In this document: piece after piece, positions 12,746 through 25,000 of the stretch
How the letters are laid out: every line of letters starts with the position of its first letter
Numbering within the stretch: position 1 is the first letter of the stretch
Assembly: GCA_028551475.1 (NCBI GenBank)
Contig: CM052356.1
Location: 1,622,001-1,686,000 of the forward strand
DNA length: 64,000 nucleotides
Direction: 5' to 3'
DNA from: Casuarina equisetifolia
Lineage: Eukaryota > Streptophyta > Magnoliopsida > Fagales > Casuarinaceae
The notes under the pieces: model-generated
What the model was told of the DNA's origin: nothing
Database searches by the model: none
Seen by the model: the letters and a program-made list of their open reading frames with translations, nothing else
Program-made: the position numbers and the translations under genes

Positions 12746-14790
12746 GCTTTTGAACTTATATTGCATGATTGCCTAAACTTGTAGATATGCCATAGCCAAG
12801 TCTCCCCATTTGTTTGGCTTTAAATTCAAGCAATTGCTTAAGTGGAGAAAACTTATATCTTTTCTAAAACTAACTTCTAGTAAAATGTATTTATTTTGTT
12901 TAAAGATAATTTTTAAGTAAAATTTAGATGATATGAGACACTTTTAATTGTGTTTAACACATCCCTTGCAATCAATGCAGGGTAGGGGTTTTGTTATAAG
13001 AGTAATACATTACCTTCTATACACAAAGGATGTTAGTTTTTTAATTTGAGTTTTAATATCATATTAAAAAAAATTTATTCTTTTTTACAAATTAGTACAT
13101 AAAGAGGAATATGTACTTCATTTTAAATAATTTTCTTAAACAAGATGCAGGCAATTTAGGATAATTGTGGTATTCTCTTAATAATAATCAAAATGGTTTA
13201 CTATATCAATATTGCAATAAAAGGTAACAAAGTTGATAATAGTAAATTCAATTTTACTTAGCATTAATTTTTTTTTTATCTATATCATGCAAAATAGCCA
13301 TTCAGTAGTGAGTTTCCAAAAAAAATTATAATGAGATAGAATATTGTATTCTATGATTGTTTAAAATCAGATTAAGAAAGCAGTAAATGAGACAACACTT
13401 TTGTTTTATGTAAATAAAATTAATATGTATTGTATATATAAATTTAATATTTTTTTTTATCAAAATTATAAAATTATGTGAAAAATAATTAATATTATCT
13501 AACTTTTGTTAAAAAAACCAAACACATAATCACTTTTTAGGGCTTAGGATCCAAATTTAGCCAAGCGAAGCTGCTTTCTCAATGTTGGTAGGCTTTTACA
13601 TAGAGGCCAATTTCTCGTGCACGATACGAACAAGAGGAAGAAGATCTGTTCGTGAAAATGACGTGTTTTAAAAATAGAGGCTGATCATGTACACACCAAC
13701 TCGAAAAAGTAAGAAAGAGAGACAGAGATCTACGGACGTGGGGACCACGCGGAGTCAAACTTCAGACCCCAAATCAATCCTCGATCCCCAAAAGATTCAC
13801 CGTCTTAAGCAAAACTGACCCAAATAGCCCTCTATTTATTATTATTTTAGGTTAGGTAAGAGAGTTTTAGGGTGTTTCAACCTTCATTTTTAGGTAGAAA
13901 TCTTCCATAGCTTTAATTAAATTATTAAACATGTGACAGTAATCCTTCCAAATTAGTATTAGAAGAAAGAAATTCATTTATGTGATTCTCAATATAGTAT
14001 TGATATCAAGAAATTTATTAATTATTCCATTTTCTTAGTCAAAAATCATGATAATGTTTTATTGTAGTTGAGACATTTCCTATAATGCTTGTGACTAGTG
14101 ATATGTTTTTAGAATAAGTCTCATACTATAAATTAAAATCTTTGAGATGAACTTTAAATAAAAAAAATACATTTTAAATTATAAACTACTTTTTAGATTA
14201 AATTTTTAAACTTTTTGATATAGTATTAAAATTTAAATTATATTTGTTTCATCTTATGTAACCTTTGAACCAATAAAACTTAATAAACCAAAAAATATAT
14301 ATAGAATAAGAATTTAATATTGAAAGTTAATATCTTTAAGATGAAATTTATATTTTAAAAAATAACTTTTTAACCCTTGAGTTAATTCTTAAGTTAGATT
14401 ATAAACTTATTTCTAATCAGTAAATCTCATGAAATTACATAAGAGAAGTAAGATTTAAAGAAATTCTTGAAGGAAAATTACTCAATTTATCATTTTTTGT
14501 GCTAAAAAATATTAAAATAATAATTTCTTATTTGATACTTTGAACATGTAAAATTCATAATTTAAGGGTCAACATTAATAAGGCATTTTGGTTTGTTCAA
14601 CCAAATTCTTAACGGAATGATAATGTTTAATCTGCCTTTTGGTAACTCATCAGAAGGGCATCAAAGTCATTTGGGGAAGAGGTCGTGCAGTAGCTTTGGT
14701 CAAAGGATCAACCCAATTTGACTTCCATGGCTGTGAACAGAGAAACAGAGCGTTAAAAATCCATGCACCGAGCTGTCCTCACCTCTGCTG
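12746..14790. other. AT-rich spacer upstream of the ERF gene
   Basis: Mostly low-complexity AT. A short GC-richer patch at about 13545-13810 has no recognised ORF. The last 150 bp before 14790 belong to the proximal promoter of the ERF gene. Confidence 0.45.
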
Positions 14791-14794
14791 CAGC

Positions 14795-14800
14795 TATAAA
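14795..14800 (+). promoter_or_regulatory. TATA box of the ERF gene
   Basis: TATAAA lies in the context CAGCTATAAATGCACC, about 440 bp upstream of the ERF start codon. Transcription would begin near 14825-14830 and give a pyrimidine-rich leader of about 400 nt with no ATG before 15236. The ATG that overlaps the TATA box at 14800 opens a long ORF to 15288 but would lie upstream of the expected transcript. Confidence 0.6.
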
Positions 14801-15235
14801 TGCACCTAGCCCGAAGACCTAGCAGCTCTCAAAATAGTAATTCACCTTCGCACTTTTGGATTCCGGAGAACACAAATCTTTTTCTGGGATTCTGTGCATC
14901 AGGATTTCTCCTGCTTGTGTTTCCTCCACGCTTCCGTTCCTCCAGCAAGCTTTCACTAGAGGTTTCTCCGCTCTCAGAGATTGTTGGGGAAGGTTTTCCT
15001 CCTTCTTTGAACATAACATCTCTGTTTTGGTTCTACGCCGATCTAGCAATCTTTTGGGTTCTTCTGTTTCAGAGCTCAAAGTTGATTCTTCTCTCTGTTT
15101 TCCTTTTCACTTGTTTCTGGTGTCTCGTTTACTCTTTAAGTTCATCATCTCTGAGGAAAACAGGACTAGTTTTTAGTGTCCCTGTTTCCTACACAGATTT
15201 TCCTCCAATTTTCCGGGAAAACGACGCTGAGAACC

Positions 15236-16153
15236 ATGGACTCGTTCCAGGATCACAACCTTCCCTTCATATTCAACGAGGGTGCTGAAATCAGATCCTC
15301 CTTATCACAACTCATCCTAACAGGGGGCAGCAGCACCTTGGACTCGATTTTCTCTAGTTGCCCACCGTCAATCACGACCGCCAAACCGGTTTTTGATTCT
15401 TTGGGCTCCTCTGTTTACCTTCGCCAGAGAGATCTTCTCCAAAAGTTCTGCGAAGAAAGCAGAGCGAACTACGGGTTTTCTGGCTCTTCAATGACGAACC
15501 CGCTTCAGAGCTCTGTGTGTACAAGTGTTTGCGTGAATCCTTACAAGAAAAAGCTGTACAGGGGAGTGAGGCAAAGGCACTGGGGCAAATGGGTCGCCGA
15601 GATTAGACTCCCCCAGAACAGAGTGAGAGTCTGGTTGGGCACCTATGACACGGCCGAAGCCGCTGCTTTTGCCTACGACAGAGCCGCTTACAAGCTTCGG
15701 GGAGAATACGCACGCTTGAACTTTCCAAATCTCTCGGATCCTGGTGTATTGGGATTCAGAGACAGTGCGAGATTAAACGCTGTGAAGAACTCGGTGGATG
15801 CAAAAATCCAAGCTATTTGTCAAAAGGTGAAACGAGAGAAAGCTAAAAAGAACGTCAAGAAAAGCATTGTACGTGGTGGTAATAATGACGGTGAGGTTGG
15901 CAGGGCAATGAAGGCCGATTCCCCCTCGTTACCGTTGTCGCCGCTGTCGGCTCTTGCCGACAGCTGGTGCAGCGAGTGGTTATCGCCGGCAGGTTCTGAA
16001 GACGAGTTTCCGAAGTGCGAGAGTTCAACGCCGTCCTTCTCGCCGGAGTGCCCGACGACGACCGCGGCGGAGGAACCAGACTTTGAAGGCTGTTCGCTGG
16101 CGAGGCTGCCGTCTTTCGACCCGGAATTGATCTGGGAAGTTCTTGCTAGTTAG
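15236..16153 (+). CDS. AP2/ERF transcription factor, DREB A-6 group (ERF061-like)
   Basis: Single-exon CDS of 305 aa. The AP2/ERF DNA-binding domain spans residues about 108-165, with the [20 protein letters not shown] strand region, then [12 protein letters not shown] and the helix ending in YARLNFPN. This form, with H/Q before [12 protein letters not shown], is typical of DREB subgroup A-6 and closest in memory to Arabidopsis ERF061. A basic cluster at 199-210 ([12 protein letters not shown]) is a likely nuclear localisation signal. The C-terminus ends in an acidic/hydrophobic motif ([13 protein letters not shown]), a plausible activation segment. The start is the first ATG of the predicted transcript; the frame is open further upstream but has no ATG. 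By family, it binds GCC-box or DRE-type promoter elements in the nucleus. Its target genes cannot be read from this sequence. Confidence 0.95.
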   Translation: MDSFQDHNLPFIFNEGAEIRSSLSQLILTGGSSTLDSIFSSCPPSITTAKPVFDSLGSSVYLRQRDLLQKFCEESRANYGFSGSSMTNPLQSSVCTSVCVNPYKKKLYRGVRQRHWGKWVAEIRLPQNRVRVWLGTYDTAEAAAFAYDRAAYKLRGEYARLNFPNLSDPGVLGFRDSARLNAVKNSVDAKIQAICQKVKREKAKKNVKKSIVRGGNNDGEVGRAMKADSPSLPLSPLSALADSWCSEWLSPAGSEDEFPKCESSTPSFSPECPTTTAAEEPDFEGCSLARLPSFDPELIWEVLAS

Positions 16154-18300
16154 AGTGGGTTTAGAGGTTTTTCCTCGGATATTAAGCAGTGCTTTTCTAA
16201 TGTAAATGGTAATTTTTTTACCTCTCGTTCCGATTTGATGTTGTAAGCCCTTAGAAATCTTGAGTGTTTCTCTAGTCTAGTCCGAGGTTACCATGCTTGT
16301 TATCTCTTAGCCTTCTGCTTTTTAGGGTTAAGGCTTTAAGAGTACGTACTTTGAGATTATCACCTTTTGTTATTAAGTCTTGTCAATCTAAACCAAAGGT
16401 TCAAAGTTCCATGTCAAAAATCATTTCCTAAATTCATTAGGATTCAAATTAAAGATCATTTTATTTAAATATCGTTACAGATTGAATTTCGTAAGTTACA
16501 AATTATCATAATTCAAACTAAAGATCATTTTATTTGAATATCATAAGTTCTAATTCTACCATTATGATTCAAGTACCAATCCTTCGATTATGTCAGTAAA
16601 CTTGAGAAATAAGAAAAGCAATCTAATCTCTCATATTTAGAGAGCAAAGGCCTCCACGTCTTCACAGCTTATCCTCAAGGCTCCCTCAAAAAGTGGTGGT
16701 CCAAGTCATGAGACTTGCCTTCTTACTGTGATTGAGAGATAACGATGGGCATTATCAGGTTAGAAAGACAACACATTGGAAGCCTCTCCGTGCAGAAATC
16801 GTCCTTCAAATACTCGAATAGAGGATGAAAGGCATGTAACCAATGGGAAACAGAGGTTCAGTAATCTGTTTGTGGAATAGGCTATCAGATTACCCTGATC
16901 AGTAGGCAAACTTGACGGAGACGTGAGTGATTATATTGCACGTAAAAGGAATGCTTTGTGCTCGGCTGAGAAGCTTGATGACATATCAAGGAGCATATAC
17001 TCGTTAAGTTTAATATTCGACGAAGTTATAAATATCAGAAATTGTTATTAGAGATTATATAGATAATGATCTATATTAAACTTGAGACCTAATATATCTC
17101 AAGTAAAAAATTTTATTTCTTTATGAATTATTTTTTAAGTCTTTATACTTTCTATATGTGACTAAACACATTCCCTTGCCCCAAGTGTGGACAATATTTT
17201 GCCATAAAGATCTTTATTTATGAGCTAAGGATAGAAAATTAAACCTAGATTTCTAATAAGCTTTTTAATAATATATTATGACTTTATATTTTTTTTTATT
17301 TAACATCTCTCTTTACTATAATTGTCCAACTCAAACCATCTCATTGTGACTTTTTTGGCATAAATTTTAGATGTACCCATATATATAAAAATGTTAAGAG
17401 AGAACTTAAACTCTAATACCATATTAAATTTTGTAAAAAATAATTCACATTTAACTAAAAACTTATGACATTAAGTGAAAAAAGTACTCTCTTTGTAATT
17501 TTTTTTTTAAAATTTATATTTTCCATGTAAAACTTCACAACTTGTCATATGAAAGCACGTCATCATCTTCTTGGTTTTAAAGAGTGAGTTGGCATTAGGT
17601 AAGTAGGCCTGTTGAGTACTTTCATCTTCCTGTTTGTGATCCCATCAAGCTTTCCTGAATAGAAATGAAATTCTTGGCAGCTTCCATGAGATAAACAGAT
17701 ACGTTTCACAGTAACTACAACAGGTTTCTGGTTCCGACTGGAATGAATCGGGGGTCCCCTTATTAGATATTTTCCATCAGGAGGAAAAATTAGGTGAAAC
17801 TCGACTTTGTCTAAGCAGTATTTATTAATCCTCGTAAATGACCGTTAAATATCAGAGTATTGATAGTGATAGGGGAGAAATGCAGTGACACAGTTAGTGC
17901 TTAGGATGAAATCAGTCAAATCAGAGTGGCTTTTGCCTGTGATAAAGATATCAAGAAACTGTACCGTAAAAAGAAGTTCCGTATGAATAGCATCACTTGC
18001 TAACAGTTGAAAAGATAGAAAATGTGTGCTGTCTCCTGCTAAATGATGACCCAAAGCATGCTTACAACATATACACTGCATGAAACTTTGCATGCGCCTT
18101 CAAACTGTTGCGTTAAACAAAACCAGGTGTGGCGGCAAAGATATACATCCGTTTTGTTCTCTGGAAAAGAGATGGTGACATTTACAAATGTTTGTGAAGT
18201 TCCCATCACGATTATATCAGTCTCGAGATCTGATTTTACACAAGTAAATGACAGTGAGTCTGAAAGCTGGCTTCATGTGGACGAACTAACTTTTGAGGCA
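16154..18300. other. Convergent intergenic region (ERF 3' flank / primase 3' flank)
   Basis: The ERF 3' UTR probably extends to about 16300. At 16430-16560 a short sequence around AAAGATCATTTTATTT is present twice, about 80 bp apart. ORFs near 17845-18333 overlap the last primase exon and its 3' UTR and are shadows. No other gene seen. Confidence 0.5.
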
Positions 18301-21300
18301 TTACCAACCCAGGGTATTCTTAGAGAGTTGTAGTTTTGCATTGTAGGAGTTTTCTATCTCCTCCTGCACAAATTTTGCGAATTGCGTAGTTAACCTGGTG
18401 CTTCCTTTTCTAAAACTAATCATCTTGAACAGAAAATCAAGGAAAAGATATTGTATATTATAGAAAGCAGAAACGTTAAGAGGAAGAAATAGACATGCAT
18501 TAGTAACCTTTTGACATTCCTTGAAAGGGGAACAAGAAAAAGAACTTTGATTTCATAACTATTACTTTTGTTACCAAGCTTCTTGTATTTCATACCGATA
18601 GAGGGAGGAGCTCTAATTAGGCCAATTCCAAGGCCACTCTTCACAAATAGTCTGTATTTTAGCATATACTATATGTCCTAAAATAGGTGTAGCATACATA
18701 GAATGATCCAAAACATAGGCCAATGACCACAAAATAGAAGTTAAAAAGTGCAACCTTAAATTTATAACAAGCAGATGTAAAGAAAATTCTGGACTAGATA
18801 GCAATTTCTTAAGTCAGAGTCAAAGGGACAACAACAGGGGAAGAAATACCTTGCAAGACTTCAGTAGAGGCTGCAAGAACGATGATCTAAAGAACATGAT
18901 AGATTTCCCAAGTGATGTTCTATCCCATTCTACCATGTAAAAATTTTTGAACATCATCAGTGCCACCGCAAAAACAACTTCCAATGATATTTATGCAGAT
19001 GCAAGCATTCAGTAGGGAGGTCACCTTTAAGAACTGAAACATAAGCAAGTCATACAACTATCTGACGGCCAATCTAAACTCTCAGGTGTTAACATCCCTA
19101 TCACTAACTTAACAAATGCTAGATGGAAAGGTAGCCCCATCCTTGCTTCAATTATCTAGTCTTAATTAGATGGTGTTCATGAACCACCAAATGCAGGATG
19201 CATTAAAATTTGGCAACTTAAGACGAGGACTGTAAAGGTCATAAAAAATTACAGAAAGTAAAGTGCTACTTTTGTATTGATGTACCATTATCAACATCAG
19301 CTCCTAAATCTTCCATGTTGATTTCTTCCAAAAGCTGCAATAAATAATGAATAAACAAAGCTTAATGAGATCCATGAGACAGATTCCAGATATTTTGCTG
19401 TATAAAGTGAAAGTATTCATATCCTTTTGTGAATCTGCATCTGCGGCAGGGTACAAGTGTACTCCAGGAAGATTTCTAGATCAAAATATTAGCATATGTA
19501 ATGTATTCAATTAAAAAAATTATGTTTATCCACTAAAATCATGTGATTGTGAATCAAGTAAACAGTAACTGGATCTTTTAGCAAGCATGTAAAACGGAAG
19601 GCAGCCTGATAATGAAGAATGAGGTGCACTTAGTCAAGGTAGAAGATAATTATGCCTTACTAGAGTAACTGAAAGTCGGAAGATATACTTAATGGAGTTG
19701 AGTCCAAGTAATAGCATGCTCATAAGAATTCTCAATAAACAGAACAGAAATGAATTAATAGCCAAAAAACCAGGCTTACAGAATACTTCATTCATGCTGA
19801 ACCCAGAAAGCTAATAATTGTACAATCTTGAATATTAAGATGGTCTCAGAAACTAAGATTTATATTGGTTAGCTGGCATGAGTTTCGCAGATGAGAGATA
19901 AGACTGTAAAACTTACAAAGCCTTTGTCTATACAACTTAGGAGTTGAGTAACAGGCTTTAGATACAACTTTCAAGGTAGGAGATAGTTACATTATAGTAG
20001 ACTAACAGAAAGTTTGAAGAAATGCTTAACGGAGTTGAGTCTCAGTAACAACATACTCATTAGAATTCTCAAGAAATAACAAAAATGAATTAATAGCAGA
20101 AAACCAGGCCAACGGCATACTTCACTCATGCAGAACCCACAATCTGAATATTAAGATGGTCTCAGAAATTAAGATATATATCGGTTAGCTGACATGAGTT
20201 CACAGTCGAGAGATAAGACTATACAACTTACAAAGCTTTTGTTCATGTAACCTGGGAGTTGGCTATGCGGGACATGAAAGATAATTAGAAACAAATTAGA
20301 AATTGACTCATCATTGATGCGATTAGTACCTTGTGCAAATTGTACAAAGCCTAAACGAAAAAATAAAAAAAAGGGAAGCAGTCCAACACTCTTGAGTAGG
20401 CATCATAGGGGTTAGTTATTTGAAATTTTAGTCCTGACGCTAGTGGAAAAGTGTTGTTAAATAGGTTGCATCAACTAGAAATCAGCAACAATTCCAGGTC
20501 TACAACATTAGAACCAAGTCTGAGCTCGGTATTATTGTTTTTGTATAGATTAATTCTGTGCAAATTCTAGTCCTGACGCTAGTGGAAAGTGTTGTTAACC
20601 TAAATAGGTTGCATCAAATAGAAATCAGCAACAATTCCAGGTCTACAACATAAGAGCCAAGTCTGAGTAGTTTTTAGGTAAAAATGTTAACAAAATATTT
20701 CAGCTGGGATCGAAAAATCAATTGTCCTGGCAAACAGCCAAGCAATGGAAAAGAAACACTTATTATTGCATAAAAGCTTACCTTAGCAAGCGTTGGTACT
20801 GCAGTAGGATCAAATTCCTCACAACAATTTGGATCAATAGGAACACACACATGCCCTGGAAAAGTAGAACAAATGACTATAAGATATTAAGATGGCTCAC
20901 ATAACTTAGAGCCTATCTGCTATATAAAGACGATAGCAGATGTTACTTACCAAGGCGTCATAAAATAAGCATATGCTTCCATCCACCGATATTATTTTCT
21001 TAAGTTCAATTTTTTTTTTTTTGGGTTTGAGCAAAAGAGCCCCCTTTAGATTTTCAAGAAAAATATCTGACAATATGATTCACAGTCGAACTAGCACACA
21101 AATATTGCCATTCATATTCCATACTGAGAAATATACCAGGGCTGACCTGTCTTTGGATGTACACAGAATGGTGCTTTTAGCAAATGGTTCATGTGTTTCG
21201 AAACCTAAAATGCAAACAGATAGGCCAAATGAGAAGACTTATTAAAGCAAGTCATTACTGGAAGATAGTGGGTAAAATTAAAACGTTGGCAGTATTACAC

Positions 21301-24300
21301 AAACCTCCATATCAAGCCGAGGGTAGGTAAAGGAGAATACAATCTCTTCAACACATCTTCGCAGCCCCTGTGCCTGAAACAAAGGGAAACAATGAAACAA
21401 AATCAAATTTCATTAAATTTGAATCACACTTGTCGAGACCAGAGAGTTTCTTGACCCAGCCTTTCTAAGAGCTCATCATTATCTTTGTCACTATTTATAC
21501 AACGTAAAAGTTCTAGCATTCAGCTGATTCAAGACTCTGCTGATGCCAGTTGCTATACAGCAACCAACACTAAACGTTTTTAACATCTTTCATAATTTCT
21601 GTATTCCTATCAAACCACACCAATAAAGGTTCTATCCAAATTGACCCACTTATACCTAGAGCACACATCACTAAGATATTGATAAGATTGGAAGCACATA
21701 CTACTTGAAAAAAGAAGCAGTATAGTAATCATATTACAAATGGATAGAAGTCTTAGAACCAGGCATTCATACACTGCAATAGGATAAGTATTAACATGGC
21801 TAAAACATATCCTAGTCCAATCTCTTGCAACTAGATGCCTCACAGAAATACAAAATAACAAAGCCCAGTATACATATTAACTCTTCGCTACCATTCATGC
21901 CAGAAAATGCCATACAGATGTCCATTTTTTACTCCATGGTTCTAGAGGCAGAATTGTGCAGCCATATATTGCATACCTTCTGTTTTCCTGATTGCATTGT
22001 ATGTTTTAGTTGCTCCCATCTGACAACATTAGTGTCTTCTTTAGACATGGATGCTCTCCGGTTCTCCTGCCACTTCCCCCGAAGTTCAGAAGTGATAGCT
22101 GCAAAGATAACTTCATGTATAACACTTTTGACAGACAATGGGCATATAATAAAACTTATATATAAGGGAAAAAAAAATTATACATTCATCGGGAATCATC
22201 TCTAAGATCTTCTCATATCTCTCCTCAGTTGAAAATAGTTTTTGACTCAGAAGCAATTTCGACTCAAAGAAATCCTTGAGAACTTCAGTATATGATCTCC
22301 TGCAGAGGTGGAATATGCCACATGAGAGGAAATAGCAGGCTCAAAAGTTGAAAGTAAATATATATTAACACTTACGCTAGAAATGGATGTAGAGCGGCAC
22401 CTCCTAAAGACACCTTTTTATGATTATTTTCGTTTCCCTGAATGGAGCACAAAAAAAACTAATCTCAATACCAATAAACATACTTCAAATTTGAGGGCTT
22501 CCTAAAATCGTGATATAACAAACATTACAGAAATCTAGCAATCTTTAAAATAGTAATGTACCTTGTACACACGGAAATATTCAGCAATAGATGCCCTCTG
22601 TTCATTTGTCAACCTGCAGGAGTGATGGCAGTACAGTTATGACTCCATTGCCCGGAAATGGATATAGAACTTGAAATATTCAAATTCACTATTCATGGAA
22701 TTACCTTCTTGCTTTCCCATCACAAACCCAGCAATGAACTCCACGTCGACCACTATACACCCAGAGAATATGGTTGAAACCAAAATCATCTGCACGAAAG
22801 GAATTAAAGCTGGGTTTAGGGGTACTTTAATACCATACAAGTTGGAAAAAAGATGATAAAAATCAAATCAATATATAAGACCGACCAACATTATGGATGA
22901 GTAGTGCAGAGATAAGAGGCATGTTGCTTAGGACCCAAAACAAGCTCGGGTTCATAAGTTCTGTCCAACAAAAGCCATATTAACCAATTTATTTATAGAA
23001 ACATCATTTTGATACTATGGAAAACAGGCTACTTGCGGGAAGGAATCTTTTTTTAAAGCAGTTTCCAGACGCACATTTTATAACATCTTTTTACGTCATT
23101 TTCTGTTTTAGTGAGTTCAAAAGTAGGGAATTGCTTTTAAAACAGGAACCAAACAAGTGCTCACTAGTGTTAGTGGAAATTACAGTAATGGGATTAACTT
23201 ATAGCATCATGCCTATACAAAAACCCCATTTCACCATTAATGATTGCAAAGAAGACTAATAGTGTTCATCGAAACACAATCACTGTAAGATCTAATAACC
23301 AGAAAATTATTCAAAATAGGATATTAGATACCAATAGCATTCCTCCTCCCTTGCTTTGGTTAGGAAGAAGAGTAAATATCAACCTACCTCTGAGGGAAGT
23401 ATCAATCACTTTTATAACAACTGTCATTAGTGGCCAGCAGTCCAAGCAAACATCAGCTCCAGAGCAGCAGTACCTTACGTCATCATAATCTGTAATATCC
23501 TATGAAAAAACCAAAGAAAAAAAAAAGAAGCTCACTTGAGAGACTATTTTCAAACAATTGCAAGACCTCTTTGTCAAAATTTCAGTTAACTTGTCACTAT
23601 TTTAGAAGCTGTAAGAGCTGATTAACTTACAACATCAAAAACAAGCTCCCTCTCCACTGGAGTGAAAACATTATCACCACTTTGTGCATATGCATGCCTC
23701 TTTGCTGGCTGCAGCATAAAAAAGATTTAAGAGAAAGAAATTGGAACGGGGCTGAGAAAGACAAAGACGTTCAGTAATGCATAAACAAGGGCAAAAAATA
23801 AAATCTCACACCAGGGAGATGTCGTATAAGTTAATTGTTCATACAACATAACTAGTTTCAAATCCATTAGCTTATATTCTTGGATTGTAGTGATATCCAG
23901 ATATGTCATGGTCACACTGAAATAACTCCCCAAGGACTACATATCTGTAAGAAGTTAAGATTCACTAGAAACCATGAGTAGAAACCCTGCATTAAACTTC
24001 AGGTTCTGCCACAATTGAAAACAATATGGATGCCATGATTTTGCATTAAAATTACCAAATCAGCTCCTCAAATGCACGACATGAAAATTGGGAAAATAAC
24101 ATGACAAGAATACATTAAAAGAGATAGTTGTTATTTTCAATTAGAAGTGTAAGATTTAGCTCCGCAACCCTAGTAGATAGAACTAAATAAGCAGTAAAAT
24201 ACGCTTCCACTTGGTTATGGCAAAAATTTTCTATCATTAACTTCAAAAATAAATTATATATTGAAGAGATTATAATAGTTCAAAAGTGAGGACAAGCTAT

Positions 24301-24896
24301 ATCCATCCATAAAGCAATAACACAAATCAAATTGATGTCAGAGGGGACTAATACAAATCTTACATCCACACTATACACCGGCCCAATGTCTATTTTAAAG
24401 GGATTCTTCTCTTTGATAGAATTTTCAAGTTCAGATGCACTATTGAAAGACTGGAAGCGTAGGTAAATGTCGTTGTCAAGCGTGAATGAGAACTCTCTTC
24501 GGCCAAAGTAGGAGGGATCACAGGCAGGGTGCTTCCCATCTGCAAATTGCAATCAAGCACATATTCAACATGCAAACAAATCTCAGTTTCTACACATGCA
24601 GAAAAATTAGCATACACAACTTCACCATTTCCATAAGACATCCACTTGAATATATCAGCATGTGGGAAAAGCTTTCCTGACACAAACAAAATCAAAACCA
24701 AAAAAAAAAGAGTCCAGATGAAAAAGCGAATTCAAGCAAATTAAAATCTAGATTAAATTGTTGCAATCATACTATAATAGGCTCTAAGATAGTCAGCGCT
24801 AAATCCATCGGGAACAGCATTCCGCTTATGGCCCTCAGCTTCACACTCATCAATGACCATGTCTTCCCTTCCATTTGTGATATCTCCTGGAGTCAT
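18301..24896 (-). CDS. PRIM1: DNA primase small (catalytic) subunit
   Basis: Sixteen exons on the minus strand: 24896-24773, 24676-24626, 24539-24364, 23708-23631, 23499-23388, 22789-22705, 22613-22562, 22437-22376, 22299-22184, 22098-21977, 21373-21305, 21204-21147, 20855-20782, 19334-19286, 18929-18850 and 18363-18301. All junctions are GT/AG in phase. The CDS is 1371 nt (456 aa), slightly longer than animal PRIM1. Metal-binding aspartates appear as D142-V143-D144 before ITDYDDVR, with the third at D347 in [12 protein letters not shown]. Zinc-type cysteines are C154, C155, C161 and C164. The nucleotide-binding loop is [11 protein letters not shown] (192-202). The protein makes the RNA primer within the polymerase alpha-primase complex in the nucleus. 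No frameshift or stop was found. PRIM1 is the animal name (POLA3 in plants). Confidence 0.95.
19634..20261. repeat. Tandem duplication (337-bp period) inside a primase intron
   Basis: Two degenerate copies start at 19634 and 19971 (both TCAAGGTAG). They share GGAGTTGAGTC, AACCAGGC, ATTAAGATGGTCTCAGAAA and GAGAGATAAGACT in the same order. The array lies in the intron between the exons at 20855-20782 and 19334-19286, so it does not affect coding. Confidence 0.8.
20430..20667. repeat. Tandem duplication (139-bp period) inside the same primase intron
   Basis: Two copies start at 20430 and 20569 with AGTCCTGACGCTAGTGG, then share AGAAATCAGCAACAATTCCA and GTCTACAACAT. The few differences suggest it is younger than the neighbouring 337-bp duplication. 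Confidence 0.85.
23115..23341. repeat. Primase intron 5 segment with an inverted copy at 48.2 kb
   Basis: This intron stretch reappears as a reverse complement at 48193-48413. Shared words include AGGGAATTGCTTTTAAAA, CCAAACAAGTG, TTAGTGGAAATTA, CATTTCACCATTAAT and GTAAGATCTAATAACCA. Identity looks above 80 percent by eye. It could be a mobile repeat in the intron or a piece of the primase gene that was copied. Confidence 0.8.
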
Positions 24897-25000
24897 GATT
24901 GCGTACCGAGTCTAGTCACTGATAAAGAAACAAATGAGCGTATCTAACTAATCTCACCAGAGGAGCAAAACCCTAACACAAGCAAAAGAAAGGAGCGTTA

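Noticed and set aside
14800..15288. 162-codon ORF overlapping the ERF start
   Set aside because: Its ATG lies inside the TATA region, upstream of the expected transcript start, and its sequence looks like translated 5' UTR.
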